Below are positions 47,977-62,682 of a stretch of 64,000 bases of DNA, one piece after another. Position 1 is the first letter of the stretch. The number at the start of each line of letters is the position of its first letter. Source of the stretch: Candidatus Thioglobus plumae (lineage in GTDB: Bacteria > Pseudomonadota > Gammaproteobacteria > PS1 > Pseudothioglobaceae); the NCBI GenBank assembly GCA_910595815.1, contig CAJVCM010000015.1, positions 48,167-112,166 on the forward strand, given 5' to 3'. Made by a program: the position numbers and the translations under genes. Below the pieces are notes generated by a model. That model was not told the origin of the DNA and did not search any database. It was given only the letters and a program-made list of their open reading frames with translations.

Positions 47977-48016
47977 AACAGCGTCTCTTTTAAAGGGATG
48001 CTGTTTTTTATTTTTT
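47977..48016 (+). terminator. Rho-independent terminator after petABC
   Basis: An 11-bp stem AACAGCGTCTC/GGGATGCTGTT with two G-U pairs, then TTTTTATTTTTT. Confidence 0.85.
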
Positions 48017-48023
48017 AAGGATA

Positions 48024-48662
48024 ATGACTATGCTAACCAAACCCAATCCAGCTTCAACCACACTTTACGCCTCTGCTGAGGAAATGGAATCACATGCAGT
48101 GCGTTTCATCATGGCAGAAAAAAACATTGAAAGAGAGGTGGTAAACTTAAAAGTAGACGAGATGCCTGAGGAAATTTTAGAACTCAACCCTTGTCAATCG
48201 TTGCCAACTTTGTTTGATCGCGGCATGGTGCTATATGATTTATCTGTCATTACTGAATACTTAGATGAGCGCTTTCCGTTCCCGCCTTTGTTACCCGTTG
48301 ACCCTATCGAAAAAGCAGAAAAACGCCTGCTAATTTTTAGATTTACTCGCTCCGATGGTTGTTGGTATGAGCTGGTTAACACCATTCAAACTGGTAGTAA
48401 AAAAGAAGCTAATGAAGCCCGTAAAATTCTTTCAAGCAACTTGATTGAGCTTATCCCTTTGTTTGCTTACCAGACTTATTTTAAGAGTGATGACATGACG
48501 ATTGTTGACGCTTGTCTGGCGCCGTTATTATGGAGACTTAAAAAACTCGATATCGACTTAGGCGTTAAAGCCAAACCAATCCACGACTACGCTAAACGAC
48601 TGTTTAGCAAAGCCAGCTTTAAAGATAGCTTGACTGACTGCGAGAAAGAGTTCAACGCCTAA
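48024..48662 (+). CDS. sspA: Stringent starvation protein A
   Basis: The 212-residue glutathione-transferase-fold protein lacks GST catalytic residues. ECNPCQSLPTLFDRGMVLYDLSVITEYLDERFPFPPLLP (in part; note NPCQSLPTL and the EYLDERFPFPPL motif) and PVDPIEKAEKR are SspA-like. SspA binds RNA polymerase and alters promoter choice in stress. TAAGGA precedes it. petABC-sspAB is the common gammaproteobacterial order. Confidence 0.93.
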   Translation: MTMLTKPNPASTTLYASAEEMESHAVRFIMAEKNIEREVVNLKVDEMPEEILELNPCQSLPTLFDRGMVLYDLSVITEYLDERFPFPPLLPVDPIEKAEKRLLIFRFTRSDGCWYELVNTIQTGSKKEANEARKILSSNLIELIPLFAYQTYFKSDDMTIVDACLAPLLWRLKKLDIDLGVKAKPIHDYAKRLFSKASFKDSLTDCEKEFNA

Positions 48663-48667
48663 CCTCT

Positions 48668-49036
48668 ATGGCCACAATCTCGGTAGCGCCCTATTTAATT
48701 CGTGCCTATCATCAATGGATGGAAGACTCTGGGTTAACACCGCACATCTTGGTTGACTGTTCAAAGGAGGGCGTCATTGTTCCTAGTCCTTATATCCAGC
48801 AAGGGAAGATTGTACTTAATATTGCTAGTGAAGCAGCTAGCGCCTTGGTGATCAGTAACGAAACCGTCTCATTTAAAGCGCGTTTTGATGGAAAAACTCA
48901 AACGATTAGTGTGCCTACTAGTGCCATATTAACCATCTATGCAGGTGAAAACGGCGAAGGCATGTTTTTCGAGGCCGATACTCAGAACAAAGAGCAGGAT
49001 AACGATAAAAAACCCAATTTAACTTTGCTCGACTAG
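48668..49036 (+). CDS. sspB: ClpXP adaptor protein SspB
   Basis: The 122-residue protein has YLIRAYHQWMEDSGLTPHILVDCSKEGVIVP and FKARFDGKTQTISVPTSAILTIYAGENGEGMFFE patterns of SspB. The C-terminal tail DNDKKPNLTLLD resembles the ClpX-docking peptide. It delivers ssrA-tagged proteins to ClpXP. Its end overlaps the convergent bioD by 18 bp. Confidence 0.93.
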   Translation: MATISVAPYLIRAYHQWMEDSGLTPHILVDCSKEGVIVPSPYIQQGKIVLNIASEAASALVISNETVSFKARFDGKTQTISVPTSAILTIYAGENGEGMFFEADTQNKEQDNDKKPNLTLLD

Positions 49037-49669
49037 CCTAAGTGCTGTTTTAACAAACTCGTCTTGATTGTCTTGTTGGAAGACCACTACTTTGGCGTCT
49101 GTATAGGCTTGAATTGCTTGGGCATTGTCTAGGTTGTTCACACTCATTTGATTTAAAACCAACATGATCACATTAAGATTATGCTCTTTGGCTGCGCGTA
49201 AGCTTAACAACGCCTGGTTGATTGCACCGAGCTCATCTTTAATCACAACCACTACAGGCAATCCAAGTGCTGTCGCTAGATCAACATTAAGCAACCGCGC
49301 TGCAATTGGGGAATACAGTCCGCCCGCACCTTCAACTACAACAAAATCAGTTGTGTTGGATGGTCTAGATGCTGCAACCAAGTTGTTTAATGTCACTGCA
49401 ACACCTTGGTCTGTGCTTGCTTTTTCACCACTCACACAGGCCTCGAACCGATAAGCACAAACAACCTCAATAGGTTCTGGACTAGCGCAAGCATTATTCA
49501 ATAAGACCGCATCTTTCGGTGTTAGGCCGTGTGGGGTTTTTATACAGTCACTTTCGATGGGCTTTCTCGCCACAACACGATAGTTAGAATTCAATGCCCG
49601 AATAAGGTGGTTGGCAATAAATGTTTTACCAACATCGGTCCCACTACCGCTAATAAACAATCCTTTCAT
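49019..49669 (-). CDS. bioD: Dethiobiotin synthetase
   Basis: Start at ATG 49669 (MKGLFISGSGTDVGKTF); a 7-codon extension is unlikely. 216 residues with P-loop SGSGTDVGKT, ARKPIESD and VVEGAGGLYSPI. It closes the ureido ring in biotin synthesis. A TAAAAT box lies 8 bp before the ATG with no ribosome site. Other bio genes are not in view. Confidence 0.94.
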   Translation of the reverse strand: MKGLFISGSGTDVGKTFIANHLIRALNSNYRVVARKPIESDCIKTPHGLTPKDAVLLNNACASPEPIEVVCAYRFEACVSGEKASTDQGVAVTLNNLVAASRPSNTTDFVVVEGAGGLYSPIAARLLNVDLATALGLPVVVVIKDELGAINQALLSLRAAKEHNLNVIMLVLNQMSVNNLDNAQAIQAYTDAKVVVFQQDNQDEFVKTALRLVEQS

Positions 49670-49677
49670 GGTTAATA

Positions 49678-49683
49678 ATTTTA
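49678..49683 (-). promoter_or_regulatory. -10-like box (TAAAAT) 8 bp before bioD
   Basis: Minus strand TAAAAT, 8 bp before the bioD ATG, no Shine-Dalgarno; candidate leaderless promoter. Confidence 0.4.
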
Positions 49684-49695
49684 ACAGCAAAAATG

Positions 49696-49701
49696 TATAA
49701 T
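49696..49701 (+). promoter_or_regulatory. -10 box (TATAAT) 7 bp before pyrD
   Basis: A perfect TATAAT is followed by ACTACCC and the ATG at 49709. No ribosome site fits. With the bioD box it forms a 39-bp divergent gap that has room for two -10 boxes but no leaders. Confidence 0.5.
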
Positions 49702-49708
49702 ACTACCC

Positions 49709-53139
<3,431 letters not shown>

Positions 53140-53140
53140 A

Positions 53141-53335
53141 CTACTCTATTTGCTTTGGCGGACAAGGGTGGTCTGCATATGAGCAAAAAACACAACAATC
53201 ACCAGGTTTAGGTTTTAAAGTTTTGTCACACGCTGTGCAACGATAAAAATACAAGCAATGATCGCTTGGCATTTTTTCTTGCTGTTGGTGTTTACAATAA
53301 GGGCAACCAATGATTGCGTGTGTTGTTACTTTCAT
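53141..53335 (-). CDS. Small zinc-ribbon protein with GDCC motif
   Basis: The 64-residue protein has CPYCKHQQQEKMPSDHCLYFYRCTACDK, and then the conserved GDCCVFCSYADHPCPPKQ. Two Cys pairs form a probable zinc ribbon. Proteins with this GDCCVxCSY-CPPxQ ending are common in Proteobacteria, but the function is unknown to me. Converges with leuS (1 bp apart). Confidence 0.8.
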   Translation of the reverse strand: MKVTTHAIIGCPYCKHQQQEKMPSDHCLYFYRCTACDKTLKPKPGDCCVFCSYADHPCPPKQIE

Positions 53336-53362
53336 AACAACAGTATATAACGATTGATTGAT

Positions 53363-54679
53363 TCAGGTCAACAACGTCAACGTTAATCCAATAACAGCAC
53401 AAGCAGCGATCACGCTCATAATACCGATCTTAAATCGGAATAGAGCCACGAAGGCTGCCACGCCGATTACAGTAGCTACTAAGTCTAAATCACCACCATT
53501 AGGCCATAAAACATTTGTAGCAAAAAACACAGCTAAGTTTATTATTACACCTACTACCGCAGCAGTGACTGCTGAGAGTGGTGCGCTAAACTTAAGATCC
53601 CCTCTGGTTGCCTCTATTCCCGGACCACCTAAAAAGATAAATAAAAATGACGGCAAAAAGGTGAACAACGTAGCAACTGATGCGCCAGCAAAACCAGCTA
53701 ACAACAGTGCATCTGGGCCAAATATTTCTTTCGTCCAAGCACCGACAAAACCCACAAACGCCACCACCATGATCAGCGGGCCTGGCGTAGTTTCACCCAG
53801 TGCCAAACCATCCATCATCTGCGTACTCGTTAACCAAGCATATTGATCAACACCACCTTGGTAGATATACGGCAATACTGCGTATGCACCGCCAAATGTA
53901 ACAAGTGCTGCTTTGGTAAAAAATTCACCCATATTACGCAACGTCTCATCACTTAAAAGGCCCATAACAACTAGACCGATACCTACCCCTATAACCATAA
54001 AAGTAATCAATCGAGACCATTTAAATTTTGCATGTTCAGGGACTGGCGTGTCATCATCAATTAAGGCTGGACCATAACTATCTTTACCTTCTCCATGATG
54101 TGAGCCCGTTGTAAATGTGCTTGGAGAAAATTGTGCACCAAGATAGCCAATTAAGGCGGCACTCAAAACAATATAAGGAAAAGGAATTTCAAATTTGTAT
54201 ATAGCTATAAAGGCCAATACTGCTAAAACCTTAAGCACGTTGTTCGACAAAGCCTTAGAACCAATACGGTAGGCAGCAAACAGAACAATAGCCGTAACAG
54301 CTGGTTTAATGCCGTACAAAATACCTTCTACTGCAGGAACATCGCCATAAGTTAAATAAATCCAGGTCAACGCACTTAAGATAAACAAGGAGGGTAATAC
54401 AAACAACACGCCAGCAACAATACCACCCCTAACACCAAACATTAGCCAGCCAATATAAGTCGCTAATTGTTGTGCTTCAGGGCCTGGCAACACCATGGTG
54501 TAATTCAATGCATGCAAAAAACGATGCTCAGAAATCCAACGACGTTTTTCTACTAACTCTTGGTGCATCATCGATATTTGCCCAGCAGGACCACCAAAAC
54601 TAATAAAGCCTAGCTTTAGCCAGTAAACAAAAAATTGTAAAAAACTAGGGGCTTTAGGTGTTTTTGGTTGTTCTTGCAT
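53363..54679 (-). CDS. chrA: ChrA-family transporter (chromate transporter)
   Basis: The 438-residue protein has two CHR domains with the repeat signatures FGGPAGQISMMHQELVEKRRWIS and later FGGAYAVLPYIYQ...TPGPL. About ten to twelve helices. Members export chromate or related anions; in a sulfur oxidiser the natural substrate could be another oxyanion, which is only a guess. It follows the prk terminator, so it probably has its own promoter. Confidence 0.9.
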   Translation of the reverse strand: MQEQPKTPKAPSFLQFFVYWLKLGFISFGGPAGQISMMHQELVEKRRWISEHRFLHALNYTMVLPGPEAQQLATYIGWLMFGVRGGIVAGVLFVLPSLFILSALTWIYLTYGDVPAVEGILYGIKPAVTAIVLFAAYRIGSKALSNNVLKVLAVLAFIAIYKFEIPFPYIVLSAALIGYLGAQFSPSTFTTGSHHGEGKDSYGPALIDDDTPVPEHAKFKWSRLITFMVIGVGIGLVVMGLLSDETLRNMGEFFTKAALVTFGGAYAVLPYIYQGGVDQYAWLTSTQMMDGLALGETTPGPLIMVVAFVGFVGAWTKEIFGPDALLLAGFAGASVATLFTFLPSFLFIFLGGPGIEATRGDLKFSAPLSAVTAAVVGVIINLAVFFATNVLWPNGGDLDLVATVIGVAAFVALFRFKIGIMSVIAACAVIGLTLTLLT

Positions 54680-54693
54680 GATTTTTCCTCAAT

Positions 54694-54743
54694 AAAAAAC
54701 CTTGTTAACCCCTGTAAACGACCTACAGAAATTAACAAGGTTT
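54694..54743 (-). terminator. Rho-independent terminator after prk
   Basis: Minus strand: AAACCTTGTTAA pairs with TTAACAAGGTTT (outer stem), an inner CTGTA/TACAG hairpin, then TTTTTTATT. Confidence 0.85.
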
Positions 54744-54755
54744 GAAAAATATGAT

Positions 54756-55640
54756 TTACTTGTTAGCCATTAATCCGTCAATAATTGGCGTCAACATAAT
54801 GTCCATTACATCCACCATAAAACTACCTTTGTATACAAGTGTGGTGTCATTTTGTAAAAAAGCCATCGCCTCTGCAGGTAGTGCATCTGCAACCGATTGA
54901 AGGTCAACACCATCAATGCGCACACTAGTAACTACTAACGAATCTTCTGGCGCAGGCACCGCTTGACCACTAAACGGGTTGGAGGTGTCTACCAAGGGGA
55001 TGCGATGAAAATTAATGTGCGTATTCTCAAATTGTGGCGTGATAAACTCAACATAATCTTGCATACGATCCAGGATAATTTCAGTCACTTGCTCTGGCGT
55101 ATAAGGGCGCTCAGAAGTGTCTCTGTGGATTTTTTGAATCCATTCAATGTTAACTGCTGGAACAACGCCAACCAATAAATCGACTTGTCCTGCAACATCG
55201 GAATTCTCAGTTTTTACACCGCCATGAAGCCCTTCATAAAACATGATATCTGTATCGGTCTCAATATCTTCCCAGGGGGTGAACTGGCCAGGGTTAAGGT
55301 TAGTTCCCAGGCGTGCATTGTGCTCAACCGCCTCTTCATCCGAGTGAATGTAATAACGTTTTTGACCTGTGCCGTCTTCACCATATTGCTTAAATAAAGC
55401 TTCTAATTTATCAAAATGGTTGGCATTCTCTGCAAAATGCGTTAGCACCTTACCCGCCTTTCGTGATTTTTCGACTTCAACTTTCATATCTGCACGCTCA
55501 TACTTGTGAAAGCTATCGCCCTCTACAACGCAGACGTTAAGATTTTTTTGATCGAAAATTTTCTCAAATGCTTTTTTTACGAAAGTTGTTCCTGCACCTG
55601 ATGAACCGGTAACCGAAACAACGGGATGTTTTGTTGACAT
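54756..55640 (-). CDS. prk: Phosphoribulokinase
   Basis: The 294-residue class I (proteobacterial octameric) enzyme has a P-loop-like GSSGAGTT (12-19), EGDSFHKYERADMK with catalytic Asp, YYIHSDEEA, and FYEGLHGGV (Walker B). It makes ribulose 1,5-bisphosphate in the Calvin cycle, which marks this organism as capable of CO2 fixation provided RuBisCO is present elsewhere. AAGGAG lies before the ATG, and it starts 32 bp after gyrB on the same strand, followed by a terminator. No cbb genes are adjacent. Confidence 0.97.
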   Translation of the reverse strand: MSTKHPVVSVTGSSGAGTTFVKKAFEKIFDQKNLNVCVVEGDSFHKYERADMKVEVEKSRKAGKVLTHFAENANHFDKLEALFKQYGEDGTGQKRYYIHSDEEAVEHNARLGTNLNPGQFTPWEDIETDTDIMFYEGLHGGVKTENSDVAGQVDLLVGVVPAVNIEWIQKIHRDTSERPYTPEQVTEIILDRMQDYVEFITPQFENTHINFHRIPLVDTSNPFSGQAVPAPEDSLVVTSVRIDGVDLQSVADALPAEAMAFLQNDTTLVYKGSFMVDVMDIMLTPIIDGLMANK

Positions 55641-55672
55641 GTTGTAACTCCTTGTTAAATATTAATAATAGG

Positions 55673-58102
<2,430 letters not shown>

Positions 58103-58104
58103 TT

Positions 58105-58132
58105 ATTATACCACGACCCTTACAATCAACAA
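58105..58132 (-). promoter_or_regulatory. Extended -10 promoter of gyrB
   Basis: Minus strand: TTGTTG (58127-58132), 16 bp, TATAAT (58105-58110) preceded by TGG (TGn extended -10). The rest of the 143-bp recF-gyrB gap holds no gene. Confidence 0.65.
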
Positions 58133-58224
58133 CTTTTCATCCGTGTTTTTTTTAATTATCAATTCATTTGGATTCAATTGTTTTTAAAGGAATACAGCGG
58201 AATTATTAGGATTTATTAAAGTGC

Positions 58225-59313
58225 TTAATTTTTAATTCTAATCACACCGTCATCAATCTCGAAAATACTGGGGTTAATGCGCTCGATAATGTCTAAATTA
58301 TGACCAATATCTGTCATAAATGTTTGTACTTTTAGTGCTTTAAGATATTGCAAAATTATATTGATTTTTTTACTGTCTAATTCTGAAGACAGGTCGTCAA
58401 TTAACACCACAGGTTTAGTCTTTAAATTAACCAATAATAAAACTTGGGTTAACCAAAAAATAATAGATAAAGTTTTTTGTTCTCCCCTTGATAAAAAACA
58501 TTCATTTTTGTTGTTTAATGAAAAACGAATACTGGCCTTGTGTGATCCATAATTAAGGTGCTTAACTCTTAATAAATTATGGGTATTGCTGCTTAAGTAG
58601 TTATAGATACTTTGCTGATTAGTTTCATCAACTTCTTTTGGCCAACCAGAAGAAAATTGATAATCAAACCGGTCTAGTGGACTTATCAAGGTTGATAACA
58701 ATTCTGATTCATTAGAAAATGTAGTTTGTTTTAGTTGTTGTAAATATTCAATTCGATTTTGGTTGATATTAGCTGCAACTTCTGCCAAGGATAAAAACCA
58801 AAAATCCAATTCATCTACTTTATTTCTAACCAACAGGTTGTTAATATTTTTTAAGACTTTATTATAGGTTTTAAAAGACTTAACCGAGTTAGGTTTCACG
58901 TGAAACACCCCCCAATCTAAATAAGAGCGTTTATTTTTTGGTGTACCGTTAACTACAAAACCTTTATCTGGAGTAATAATTTGAATGGGTAATATTTGAC
59001 TTAATTGACTGGTGTTACTAATACGTTGTTGATTAATACTAACAGTGTTTTTTATTTTTGATTTTTCAAGTTTTATTCGATCGTCACCAATTTGAGCGAT
59101 TATCTGAAACGATTGATGGTCAAAATGAATCACCTCTTTAATGATTTTTGTTTTAAAAGAGCGGTTATGGCCCAAATAATAGATAGCTTCTATTAAATTG
59201 GTTTTACCTTGTGCGTTATTAGCAACAAATAAATTAATCCCTTTGGATGGGATGATATATTGAGATTCTAAATTACGAAAATGATTAATAGAAAGTTTAC
59301 TAATAACAGCCAT
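58225..59313 (-). CDS. recF: DNA replication and repair protein RecF
   Basis: The 362-residue SMC-like ATPase has Walker A in ANNAQGKTNLIEAIYYLGHNRSF, signature FLSRGEQKTLSI and Walker B VVLIDDLSSELD. It loads RecA at gaps. 24 bp after dnaN. The protein is unusually Asn/Lys-rich, in line with the local AT content. Confidence 0.95.
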   Translation of the reverse strand: MAVISKLSINHFRNLESQYIIPSKGINLFVANNAQGKTNLIEAIYYLGHNRSFKTKIIKEVIHFDHQSFQIIAQIGDDRIKLEKSKIKNTVSINQQRISNTSQLSQILPIQIITPDKGFVVNGTPKNKRSYLDWGVFHVKPNSVKSFKTYNKVLKNINNLLVRNKVDELDFWFLSLAEVAANINQNRIEYLQQLKQTTFSNESELLSTLISPLDRFDYQFSSGWPKEVDETNQQSIYNYLSSNTHNLLRVKHLNYGSHKASIRFSLNNKNECFLSRGEQKTLSIIFWLTQVLLLVNLKTKPVVLIDDLSSELDSKKINIILQYLKALKVQTFMTDIGHNLDIIERINPSIFEIDDGVIRIKN

Positions 59314-59337
59314 ACAAAGATCTAAGTTTCAATAAGA

Positions 59338-60444
59338 TTAGATTCTCATTGGCATAACAACATATTGATATGTTTCATCACCAATACTGCTTAATAAACA
59401 AGATTGATTTTCTCCACCAGGCACCACCATATTAATTTCATCAGTAGTGAGTTTTTCTAAAATAGAGATTAAATAATGAATGTTAAACGCAATTTCTATT
59501 TCTTTATCAAAATTTTTAATGGTAATTTGAGTTTTTGCTTGACCTCTTTCCGAATGAGAAAATATATTAAGTTTTGAATCCTTAAAGACTAATTTAACCC
59601 CTTTAGTTCGTTCCTCAACAAAGATAGAGGCTTGTTGTAAACTATTTAAAAAATCTTGTCGATCGATCATAATAGTATTTTCATAATCAGTTGGGATAAC
59701 TTGTGCATAATTCGGGAAATTACCATCAATTAAGCGACTGATAATGGTTGTGTTGTCACTAACCAAATAAAAATAGTTTTCTGAAAGGTGAATATCAACC
59801 TCTTCATGTTCGTTTTTATTTAGTAACTTGGTTAGCTCTAACACTGCCTTTCTTGGCAAGATAACAGTTTTTTTATTATCTAAATTGTTATTTTGTTTAA
59901 TTTCACCAATAGATAAACGATGACCATCAGTTGCAACCACGGTAATATTATCTTGATCAACTTCAAAATATAACCCGTTTAAATAAGCACGTATATCCTG
60001 ATTACCCATTGAAAAAGAAGTGTTTTCAATCAGTTCTTTTAATGCATTACGTTTAACTCTAATAACATCAGAATTTTCAATTTTTGGTAATGATGGAAAA
60101 TCTTGGTGATTAAAAGTATTAAGTTCAAATGAATTATTATTAGTTTTAATATAAATTTTTGACTCTTCAATAATAAATTGAATAATAGTTTCTTCTGGTA
60201 ATTTTCTAATAATATCAATTAAATCTTTAGCATATATTGTAAAGCTAATTTCTTCTTGGGTATTGATAGGGTGTGAGGCACGTAACTCAATTTCCATATC
60301 AGTGGTGGTCAATGTTAATTGATTATTTTTTAATTGAATTAGAACATGGGAAAGAATAGGTAGTGTTTGTTTCTTTTCAACAACACCGATTACTGTTTGT
60401 AATGGTTCTAATAATTCTCTAACGGTAAGTTGTGTGTTCATCAA
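59338..60444 (-). CDS. dnaN: DNA polymerase III beta clamp
   Basis: The 368-residue protein has three clamp domains. Recognisable parts are LPILSHVLIQL, YLNGLYFEVDQDNITVVATDGHRLS, and C-terminal QYVVMPMRI. It holds polymerase on DNA and binds MutS, Hda and others. It lies 211 bp from dnaA. Confidence 0.97.
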   Translation of the reverse strand: MMNTQLTVRELLEPLQTVIGVVEKKQTLPILSHVLIQLKNNQLTLTTTDMEIELRASHPINTQEEISFTIYAKDLIDIIRKLPEETIIQFIIEESKIYIKTNNNSFELNTFNHQDFPSLPKIENSDVIRVKRNALKELIENTSFSMGNQDIRAYLNGLYFEVDQDNITVVATDGHRLSIGEIKQNNNLDNKKTVILPRKAVLELTKLLNKNEHEEVDIHLSENYFYLVSDNTTIISRLIDGNFPNYAQVIPTDYENTIMIDRQDFLNSLQQASIFVEERTKGVKLVFKDSKLNIFSHSERGQAKTQITIKNFDKEIEIAFNIHYLISILEKLTTDEINMVVPGGENQSCLLSSIGDETYQYVVMPMRI

Positions 60445-60655
60445 AAAATCCTTTTATTAAATAATTATTATTATTATTAGCGGTGCTTTTATTTGTTAAT
60501 AACTAATTTTTTTCTTTAAAAAACAGTTTGTTAAGTTGTGGATACTGACTAACTATTTTATGTAAAAACCAAGGTGTTATGTTTATAAATTCTGTGGATT
60601 TGTTAAGTTATTAAAGTTATTAACAATGGGATGGATAATCGGTTGTGTATAGTGT
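60445..60655. other. dnaA-dnaN intergenic region with DnaA-box-like sites; candidate origin of replication or dnaA/dnaN control region
   Basis: The 211-bp gap has an AT-rich stretch (60461-60480, repeated ATT) and near-consensus DnaA boxes on the plus strand (consensus TGTGNATAA): TGTGGATAC (60537-60545), TGTTTATAA (60580-60588), TGTGGATTT (60593-60601), TGTGTATAG (60644-60652) and TGTTTATAA (60653-60661). No box is a perfect match. The dnaA-dnaN gap is a known origin site in several bacteria. No gene is present. Confidence 0.5.
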
Positions 60656-61963
60656 TTATAAGTTAGCCAGTTTTAGTTTAATTAAATCGTAATCATTCTT
60701 TATTGACGCCTCTTCTAGTATCTTTTTTTCTATTTTATCGATACTGTGTAAAACGGTGGAATGATCCCTATTTCCAAAATGTTTTCCAATTTTTGTTAAT
60801 GATAAAGTAGTGAGTTCGTGAGAGATAAAAACAGCCATTTGCCTAGACAAAACAGTGTGTTGTTTTCGGCTTTTTGAAATTAGATCCGAAACAGTGATGG
60901 CGTAATGTTTTGCTGTTTCTTTTTGTATATCGTTAATATCAATATTTTTAATTTGAGGTTTGATTAAGTCGCCCAGTGCGCTTTCCACAACCTCTTTAGA
61001 GATGAATGAATGGTTGATTTTAGAAAAGTCAACGAAGGCCTTGAGTTTAAGCAATGCGCCTTCTAAATCCCTAACGTTGGAGGTGATATGTCCGGCAATG
61101 AATAAAGCAGTGTCTTCTGTTAGGTCAATATTGATTTTTTCGTTGTGAGCTTTTTTTAGTAAGATTGCAGCACGCATCTCTAATTCTGGCGGTGTTAAGT
61201 GCAGGTTTAAACCTTGAGAAAATCGAGTTTTTAAACGATCTTCTAGTGAGCGAATATTTTTAGGCGATTGATCACAAGTAAAAATAATCTGCTTTTTGGT
61301 GCTAAACAAGAAGTTAAAAATATGAAAAAACTCTTCTTGAGATTTTTCTTTGCCGGCAATGAGGTGGATATCATCCACTAATAATAAATCAGCAGATTGA
61401 TAGTAGGTTTTAATATCTTCAATAGTGTTGTGGCGCAAGCTGGTAGTAATATTTCTAACGAAATCCATTAATGGCACATAAATTATTTTAATATTTGGAT
61501 TTTTTTCTTTAGCCAAATGCCCTGCTGCTTGCATAAGGTGCGTTTTCCCTAAGCCAGAACCTCCGTAAATAATAAAAGGGTTGTAAGGCGAAGATTTGAT
61601 GTTTTCAGCGATTTGTCGGGTGGCGCCATATGCCATTTGGTTGGCATTACCTAGCACTAAGTTATCAAAAGTGTATTCTGGAAATAAAGGCGTATTATGT
61701 TGCCTTGGTTTGTTAACTTTTTTTTCAGATTGAGATGAAACACCAATGTAAATTTTAAGATTTTTGTTGTGTTGAGCGACAACACTTTTAATTTCTTTTT
61801 TAAGGTTTTTATTAACGTAGTTTTTAACTGAAGTGCTTGGCGCCAATAGAGAGAGGTTGGTCTCATCTTCAATGGCTTTTAAGGGCTGCACCCAAACGCT
61901 AAAAGTTGCCAAAGGCAATGTATCTTTTAAGGTGTTAAGGCATTTTGCCCAGGTTTTTGACAT
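60656..61963 (-). CDS. dnaA: Chromosomal replication initiator DnaA
   Basis: The 435-residue protein has domain I, a short linker, AAA+ domain with FIIYGGSGLGKTHLM (Walker A) and LLLVDDIHLIAGK (Walker B), and C-terminal DNA-binding GKHFGNRDHSTVLHSI. It unwinds the origin. The gene order dnaA-dnaN-recF-gyrB is ancestral; rpmH is not upstream as is usual, so a boundary lies between dnaA and the YqhA-type gene. Confidence 0.98.
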   Translation of the reverse strand: MSKTWAKCLNTLKDTLPLATFSVWVQPLKAIEDETNLSLLAPSTSVKNYVNKNLKKEIKSVVAQHNKNLKIYIGVSSQSEKKVNKPRQHNTPLFPEYTFDNLVLGNANQMAYGATRQIAENIKSSPYNPFIIYGGSGLGKTHLMQAAGHLAKEKNPNIKIIYVPLMDFVRNITTSLRHNTIEDIKTYYQSADLLLVDDIHLIAGKEKSQEEFFHIFNFLFSTKKQIIFTCDQSPKNIRSLEDRLKTRFSQGLNLHLTPPELEMRAAILLKKAHNEKINIDLTEDTALFIAGHITSNVRDLEGALLKLKAFVDFSKINHSFISKEVVESALGDLIKPQIKNIDINDIQKETAKHYAITVSDLISKSRKQHTVLSRQMAVFISHELTTLSLTKIGKHFGNRDHSTVLHSIDKIEKKILEEASIKNDYDLIKLKLANL

Positions 61964-62057
61964 GAGATTTTAACGGTGCGATCTTAAAAAATAAAGGCTT
62001 GTGTTCATTGTTTTTTGAGTCTAAAGATTGAGTTTAATTTAAAATTAATAATGATAT

Positions 62058-62071
62058 ACTAAAGCTTTAGT
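62058..62071. promoter_or_regulatory. 14-bp perfect palindrome before the YqhA-type gene
   Basis: ACTAAAGCTTTAGT overlaps the end of a -10-like TATACT (62055-62060) and lies about 20 bp before the start codon, a typical repressor position. Confidence 0.35.
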
Positions 62072-62091
62072 TTGTGCACGGGAGATAACCA

Positions 62092-62610
62092 GTGGGAATG
62101 TTTGAAAAGTACTTTGAAAAACTGTTGTGGAGCTCTCGCCATATGGTTTTAGTAGCAGTTATCGCTTCGTTATTATTATCATTGCTTTTGTTTGTGATCA
62201 CTGCGACTGATGTGGTTGGATTGTTATCTCACGCCTCTGATTATTTTGCCGCCCCTATTGAAGACAGAAAAGTGTTAAAAATTGAAATGGTGGCTCACAC
62301 AGTTGGGGCAATTGATGGTTTCTTACTAGCCACTATTTTATTGATTTTTGCCTTGGGACTATATGAGCTATTTATTAGTGATATTGATGAAGCTAAGAAA
62401 AGCGGCCAATCGGCTAAAGTACTGGTGATTAATTCTTTGGACGACCTCAAGTCAAAGTTGGCCAAGGTTATCCTTATGATTTTGGTGGTCACCTTTTTCG
62501 AGGTATCGCTATCAATGAGTTTTACTAGTGCACTTGATTTGGTGTATTTTTCGTTAGGTATTTTAATGGTTTCTTTGGCGCTTTATTTTGGCTCGAAATC
62601 CTCGCACTAA
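62092..62610 (+). CDS. YqhA/UPF0114-family membrane protein
   Basis: The 172-residue protein has three to four transmembrane helices. FEKYFEKLLWSSRHMVLVAVIASLL and FLLATILLIFALGLYELFISDID are typical of UPF0114. A GTG at 62092 is used as start since GGGAG is placed 8 bp before; an ATG two codons later is an alternative. Function unknown. Divergent from dnaA. Confidence 0.9.
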   Translation: MGMFEKYFEKLLWSSRHMVLVAVIASLLLSLLLFVITATDVVGLLSHASDYFAAPIEDRKVLKIEMVAHTVGAIDGFLLATILLIFALGLYELFISDIDEAKKSGQSAKVLVINSLDDLKSKLAKVILMILVVTFFEVSLSMSFTSALDLVYFSLGILMVSLALYFGSKSSH

Positions 62611-62682
62611 AACCCTTTGCGGTATTGATTTTTATCGGTAAATAGCGTAACATTGCCCCTTTTTTTATAGCAAATAATTATT

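Noticed and set aside
53358..53846. 162-codon open frame opposite chrA
   Set aside because: Antisense to conserved ChrA; composition (Thr/Ala/Lys rich) is the mirror of a membrane protein coding strand.
53141..54679. Heavy-metal resistance island
   Set aside because: Only one transporter-family gene and a generic zinc-ribbon protein; no regulator, reductase or mobility gene.
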